In this document: piece by piece, positions 60,075 through 64,000 of the stretch
Layout of the letters: each line of letters begins with the position of its first letter
Position numbering within the stretch: position 1 is the stretch's first letter
DNA from: Myxococcales bacterium
GTDB lineage: Bacteria > Myxococcota_A > Polyangia > Haliangiales > Haliangiaceae
Assembly (NCBI GenBank): GCA_016717005.1
Contig: JADJUF010000001.1
Span: forward strand, 1,116,001-1,180,000
Reading direction: 5' to 3'
Length of the DNA: 64,000 bases
Notes under the pieces: generated by a model
Told to the model about the DNA's origin: nothing
What the model saw: the letters and a program-made list of their open reading frames with translations, nothing else
Databases searched by the model: none
Program-made: the position numbers and the translations under genes

Positions 60075-62066
60075 GTGACCGATCGCCGCGACGACGACGG
60101 CGGCGCCGCCGAGGTCGCCGCCGACGCTGGCCGCGCCGACACCGTCGCCTCCGACGCCGACCCGTCGCCGTCGAGCGGCACCCCGACCGGTCGCGCCAGC
60201 GCCGCGATCGCGGCGGGCCCCGGCACCCAGCTCGGGCGCTACCTGCTCGGCGACGAGCTCGGCGCCGGCGGCATGGCCACGGTCTTCCGCGCCCGCGACG
60301 TCGAGCTGCGCCGCGACGTGGCGGTCAAGGTCCTGTTCCCGCACCTCGCGCGCAAGCCCGAGCTGACCCGGCGGTTCCAGCGCGAGGCCCGGGCCGCGGC
60401 CGGCCTCGAGCACGCGAACATCCTGCGGGTCTACGACGTCGGCACCGACGGCACGGCCTACATCGTCATGGAGCTGGTGCGCGGCCAGAGCCTGCGCGAG
60501 CGCGCCGAGGCCGACGGCCCGCTGCTCGCCGAGCTGGTGGCGGCGATCGGCGCGCTCCTGTGCGACGCGCTGGCCGTGGCCCACGCCGCCGGCGTGGTCC
60601 ACCGCGACGTCAAGCCGGCCAACGTGATGATCGCCGACGACGGCCGCCTGCTCCTGACCGACTTCGGCGTGGCGCGCCTCGACGACGACGACTCGCTGGT
60701 CACCCGCACCGGCGCGCTGCTGGGCACGCCCAGCTTCATGGCGCCCGAGCAGGCCCACGGTCCGGTCGACGCCCGGGCCGACCTGTACTCGGTCGGCGTG
60801 ACGCTCTACCAGCTCGTGACCGGCTCGCTGCCGTTCGCCGGCTCGACGGTGAAGATCCTGGCCGAGGCCCAGAAGGGCGCGGTGCCGGCGCTGCGCCGCG
60901 CGCCGGCGGTGGGCGCGCCGCTGTCGCGGTTGATCGCGCAGCTGATGGATCCCGACCCATCCTTGCGCCCGGCCGACGCCACGATCGCCGCGGCGGCGCT
61001 GCGGCGGCTGGTCACCGACGGCGGGCTCGGCGAGCCGCGCGACGAGGTCCGCGCGTTCGCGGCCGATCGCGCGGGCTTTCGCGCGGCGCGACTGCCGGCG
61101 GTGCTGGCCGCGCTGACCGCCACCGCCGAGGCCGCGGCCGCGCGCGGCGCCACCGCGACCGCGCTGGCCACCTGCGATCGCCTGCTCGCGCTCGCGCCCG
61201 AGCACGCCGCCGCGACCGCGCTGCTCGCGCGCCTGACCCGCCGCGATCAGCGCCGGCGGCTGGTGATCGGCGGCGGCGTCGCGGCGCTGGTGGTCGCCGG
61301 CGCGGGCGGCGGCTGGCTGGCCCTGGGCGGTCGCGGCCACGCGCCGGCGGCGCCCGCTGCGGCGCTGATCGACGCCGGGCTCATCGACGCCGGGCGGATC
61401 GACGCCGCGGTCGAGGCGGCGCCGATCGAGGCCGGGCCGACCGACGCCGCGCCCATCGACGCGCCGACCGACGCTGCGCCCCGCCGCGACGCCGCGGCGC
61501 AGCTCGGCGCGATCCCGACCGACGCCGCGCCCCGCCGCGACGCCGCGGCGCAGCTCGGCTCGGTCCCGACCGACGCCGCGCGCGTCGACGCCGCGCCCAT
61601 CGACGCCGCGCCCCGCGACGCGCCCGCGCTCGCCATCGACGCCGCGCCGGCGCCCGCGATGCTCACGCTCGTGTTCGACACCTGGTGCGATCTCACCGTC
61701 GACGGCAAGCCCCGCGGCCGGGCCTCGCGCCAGCCGATCGCGCTCGCGCCGGGTCGGCACCAGCTCGCGTGCAAGCAGGGCCTCGGCCAGGGCGCGTGGA
61801 GCCAGGACCTCGTGGTCGGCGCCGGCGAGGTCCGCACGGTCGAGGGCACGCTCTTGGCCCCGGTCGTGGTCGAGAACGGCCTCGCCGAGTCGGTGCGCCT
61901 GCAGGACCACACGCTGGCGCGCGGCGCCACGGCGACGCTGCGCCCGGGTCGGGTCCGGGTCGAGATCGTCCGCGCCGGCCAGCCGGCGGCGCTGGGCTGG
62001 GTCACCCTGCCGCGGGTACCGCGCTGCACGCTGCGCACGAGCCCCGAGCTCGACTGCTATCCGTGA
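60075..62066 (+). CDS. membrane-anchored Ser/Thr protein kinase with a PEGA-like periplasmic domain
   Basis: The 663-residue kinase starts at GTG 60075. The kinase domain lies at about 52-320: glycine loop GAGGMATVFRARD, Lys in VAVKVLF, catalytic loop VVHRDVKPANVMI, DFG in LLLTDFGVAR, activation segment with GTPSFMAPEQ, then DLYSVGVTLYQLVTG. A helix at about 396-415 (LVIGGGVAALVVAGAGGGWL) crosses the membrane. The outer part begins with Asp-Ala-Ala-Pro repeats (two copies of PTDAAPRRDAAAQLG). It ends in a PEGA-like domain (FDTWCDLTVDGKPRGRASRQ, IALAPGRHQLACKQG). It is a PknB/Pkn2-type kinase typical of myxobacteria and probably a functional neighbour of the response regulator. Confidence 0.92.
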   Translation: MTDRRDDDGGAAEVAADAGRADTVASDADPSPSSGTPTGRASAAIAAGPGTQLGRYLLGDELGAGGMATVFRARDVELRRDVAVKVLFPHLARKPELTRRFQREARAAAGLEHANILRVYDVGTDGTAYIVMELVRGQSLRERAEADGPLLAELVAAIGALLCDALAVAHAAGVVHRDVKPANVMIADDGRLLLTDFGVARLDDDDSLVTRTGALLGTPSFMAPEQAHGPVDARADLYSVGVTLYQLVTGSLPFAGSTVKILAEAQKGAVPALRRAPAVGAPLSRLIAQLMDPDPSLRPADATIAAAALRRLVTDGGLGEPRDEVRAFAADRAGFRAARLPAVLAALTATAEAAAARGATATALATCDRLLALAPEHAAATALLARLTRRDQRRRLVIGGGVAALVVAGAGGGWLALGGRGHAPAAPAAALIDAGLIDAGRIDAAVEAAPIEAGPTDAAPIDAPTDAAPRRDAAAQLGAIPTDAAPRRDAAAQLGSVPTDAARVDAAPIDAAPRDAPALAIDAAPAPAMLTLVFDTWCDLTVDGKPRGRASRQPIALAPGRHQLACKQGLGQGAWSQDLVVGAGEVRTVEGTLLAPVVVENGLAESVRLQDHTLARGATATLRPGRVRVEIVRAGQPAALGWVTLPRVPRCTLRTSPELDCYP

Positions 62067-62164
62067 TCCGCGACACCGGCGTCCGGATCAGCGCGCCCCC
62101 GGCCGGTCGGCCTGTGCGATATCCTGGGGTTGTGGGTGGCAAGCTGGTTGCAAACCGCCAGAGC

Positions 62165-63274
62165 ATGATCGCCGTGCGCGCATGCCTGGGGATCGCCGTC
62201 GCGGCGACCGGCTGCCTGTACCTCGAGCCCATCAACGAGCGCCCCAGCGCCGAGATCAAGCGGATCGGCGATGGGCTGGTCTACCGCGGCGACGAGCTGT
62301 CGTTCGTCGCGGTGATCGACGATCCCGACCACGACCCGGTCGACCTGCAGTGGCGCGGGCAGGCCTGCGATCGCCCCGTCGCCGATCCGGCCCACCGCTG
62401 CTCGGCGGTCGAGACCGGCACCGACCTCGGGTTCGACTTCACCGTGCCGGTCGTGGTCGACGGCGCGCCCGCGACGCTCCTGATCATCACGCTCGAGGTC
62501 ACCGACGTCCACGGCGCGGTGGCCTCGCCACGCCAGACGCTCGAGCTGCCGATCGCCAACCACCCACCCACGCTGGCCCTGCAGCGGCGCGGCCGCGAGC
62601 TCATGGGCGAGTTCCCGGTCGGCGTGCCGATCACCGTCAGCGCGCGCGCCACCGACGTCGACACCGACGCGGTGGCCCTGACCTGGACGCTGTTCCCGGC
62701 CACGACGTCGCGGCCCGAGGACCTGGTGTTCGACCGCCTGCCCGATCCGCCCAGCGGCGGCGAGGAGTACCGGCTCGTCCCCGACGTCGCCGGCGACTAC
62801 CTGGTGCGGGTCGTGGGCGACGACGGCACCGACACGGCCCAGGCCGAGGTGACGATCGCGGTGCGCCCCGATCACGCGCCGTGCCTGGGCGCGGTCGAGC
62901 CGGCCACCGCCGCCGGCGCCGTCGTGATCGCGCTCGCGCCGCGCCGGTTCGCGGTCGTCGTCGTCGCCGACGATCTCGACGTCTACCCGCCGCCGCCGCC
63001 CGACGATCCGTTCCTCGGCGCCGCCGAGCTGGCGTGGTCGATGCGCCCGGTCGGCGCGCCCGGCTTCACCGCGATCGGCGACGGCGCCGCGGTCGACTTC
63101 GATCCGGCCACGTTCGCGCCCGGCGACCGGATCGAGCTGCGGGTCGAGGTCGCCGACCGCACCCACCGCTGGCCCGCGCAGGCGCCGGCGTGCGCCGTCG
63201 ACGCCGCCGCGTGCAGCGTCGAGCCGCCGGCGAGCTGCACCCAGCGGCGCACCTGGCTGGTGGAGGCCCGATGA
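62165..63274 (+). CDS. secreted lipoprotein with PKD/cadherin-like domains
   Basis: This is a 369-residue lipoprotein from ATG 62165. The signal MIAVRACLGIAVAATGC has lipobox ATGC. The mature part consists of three beta-sandwich units with PKD-like wording: LSFVAVIDDPDHDPVDLQWR, ITVSARATDVDTDAVALTWT and VAGDYLVRVVGDDGTDTAQA, then an Asp/Pro-rich third unit. It ends with a Cys-rich strand (CAVDAAACSVEPPASCTQRR). No catalytic motif is seen. An adhesion or structural role is likely. The stop overlaps the next ATG (ATGA at 63271), so the two lipoprotein genes form an operon. Confidence 0.7.
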   Translation: MIAVRACLGIAVAATGCLYLEPINERPSAEIKRIGDGLVYRGDELSFVAVIDDPDHDPVDLQWRGQACDRPVADPAHRCSAVETGTDLGFDFTVPVVVDGAPATLLIITLEVTDVHGAVASPRQTLELPIANHPPTLALQRRGRELMGEFPVGVPITVSARATDVDTDAVALTWTLFPATTSRPEDLVFDRLPDPPSGGEEYRLVPDVAGDYLVRVVGDDGTDTAQAEVTIAVRPDHAPCLGAVEPATAAGAVVIALAPRRFAVVVVADDLDVYPPPPPDDPFLGAAELAWSMRPVGAPGFTAIGDGAAVDFDPATFAPGDRIELRVEVADRTHRWPAQAPACAVDAAACSVEPPASCTQRRTWLVEAR

Positions 63275-64000
63275 GGCGCACCATCGTCGCGATCGTGATC
63301 ATGCTCGCCGCCGCGTGCGGGGCCGAGGGGCTACACCGGCGACGACGGCGGCCAGTGCGCGGTCGCCGTCCAGTTCGAGCCGGCCGACCCGGTCGCGCCG
63401 GCCACGATCACCGCGCGCGCGACGGCCACCGGCGTCGCCGGCGTGCTGACGTACAGCTGGAGCGTGCGCCACCGCGGCGCCGACGTCGCGACCACGCGCC
63501 GCACCACCGACGGGCGCGACGTCGACTTCGTCGCCGATCAGCCCGGCGTCTACGAGGTGACGCTCGACGTCACCGGCGGCTCGGACGCGTGCCCGACCTG
63601 GGTCGGCGACAAGAACGTGCGCGACCCCGGCGCCATGGCCGGGAGCCTGCGGCTCCGCTTCACGCCGCCGGCCAGCGCCGGCGCGCCCACCCAGGAGCGC
63701 CTGGTCGTCGTCCCCGGCGGCGCCGACTTCGCCGCCGGCGTGCTGGCGATCGATCCCGGCGAGTCGTGGGCGATCGTCGTGCGCGACGGCGGCGGCGCCG
63801 CGGTGCCGGCGTACGTCCGCCTGACCTCGCGGGCCACGCCCGACGCCACGATCGAGGTGATCACCAGCGCCGGCGGCGGCGAGCGCGCCGACCTGGCGAC
63901 CGGCCGCTACGACGCGCTCGTGATCCCGCTGGTCGACGACCTGGCGCCGGCGGTGCGCACCAACTGGGAGCCGGCGCTGGGCGCGCTGCAGGTCGCGGCC
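63271..64000 (+). CDS. lipoprotein with a PKD-like domain, 5' part, one frameshift (runs off the window)
   Basis: ATG 63271 begins MRRTIVAIVIMLAAAC, a lipoprotein signal with lipobox AAAC. One extra G in the run near 63327-63331 breaks the frame. After correction the sequence continues EGYTGDDGGQCAVAVQFEPA, ITARATATGVAGVLTYSWSV, VDFVADQPGVYEVTLDVTGG and GSLRLRFTPPASAGAPTQER, with no stop before the window end. The first domain resembles the PKD-like units of the upstream lipoprotein, to which it is coupled by an ATGA overlap. The function is unknown and probably extracytoplasmic. Confidence 0.65.
   Translation, partial: MRRTIVAIVIMLAAACGAEGLHRRRRRPVRGRRPVRAGRPGRAGHDHRARDGHRRRRRADVQLERAPPRRRRRDHAPHHRRARRRLRRRSARRLRGDARRHRRLGRVPDLGRRQERARPRRHGREPAAPLHAAGQRRRAHPGAPGRRPRRRRLRRRRAGDRSRRVVGDRRARRRRRRGAGVRPPDLAGHARRHDRGDHQRRRRRARRPGDRPLRRARDPAGRRPGAGGAHQLGAGAGRAAGRG

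Overview
The window is very GC-rich DNA from a Gram-negative bacterium, most likely a myxobacterium or close relative (Kofleriaceae/Haliangium-like Myxococcota). The signs are extreme GC at third codon positions, many lipobox proteins, a MYXO-CTERM-like tail, Asp-Ala-Pro-Ile-Asp-Ala linker repeats, a choice-of-anchor-L/MopE-type protein, NHL and propeller lipoproteins, an Omp85/TamB pair and a Ser/Thr kinase. The assignment is inferred from protein style, not from a marker gene.

Layout. 0-7.8 kb: the 5' part of a DUF2156-like gene, a small membrane protein, and a tamA-tamB outer-membrane assembly operon in which the TamA-like protein carries a lipobox. 7.8-11.3 kb: an AarF/UbiB kinase-like gene, a PRPP-synthetase-like gene and an unknown gene, all with multiple small indels. 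11.6-18 kb: an accessory patch with a REP-type (HUH/Y1) transposase, a GGTCCGGAGCC repeat array, a Phd/VapC toxin-antitoxin pair, a TPR protein, a leucine-rich-repeat lipoprotein flanked by a shared short repeat, and an unknown gene. 18-42.4 kb: mostly housekeeping and envelope genes (choice-of-anchor-L lipoprotein, FKBP isomerase, DedA protein, alpha/beta hydrolase, organophosphate-type MFS transporter, GspE N-terminal-domain protein, tRNA-Ala, beta-propeller and NHL lipoproteins, esterase, FtsB-like protein coupled to a diguanylate cyclase, EF-hand protein, and an NtrC regulator with its histidine kinase). 42.6-53.4 kb: an Rhs/YD-repeat toxin locus. 53.5-64 kb: a MYXO-CTERM-like protein, a PIN-PhoH ATPase operon with an AI-2E-type permease, an M16 peptidase, a response regulator with a degenerate GGDEF domain, a Ser/Thr kinase and two lipoproteins (the last cut by the window edge).

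The most interesting system is the Rhs locus. A Sec-secreted Rhs/YD protein (42633-47890) ends in a cysteine-rich tip with an HEALH zinc-metallopeptidase signature. A small lipoprotein gene follows and overlaps its stop by 10 nt. About 2.7 kb of core is then repeated almost identically (48611-51325), carrying a second, diverged HEALH tip and a second, diverged lipoprotein that again overlaps by exactly 10 nt. The second copy lacks the N-terminus, and its left junction contains a scar of the neighbouring lipoprotein gene's 3' end plus a decayed Rhs-core fragment. This looks like a full-length toxin plus an orphan tip cassette, with lipoproteins as candidate immunity partners.

Caution: many otherwise conserved genes carry 1-2 nt indels, usually in G/C runs, and the two Rhs copies differ mainly by such indels. 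A good part of the frame breaks is therefore probably consensus sequencing error rather than true gene decay. Positions of these breaks are given with each gene.
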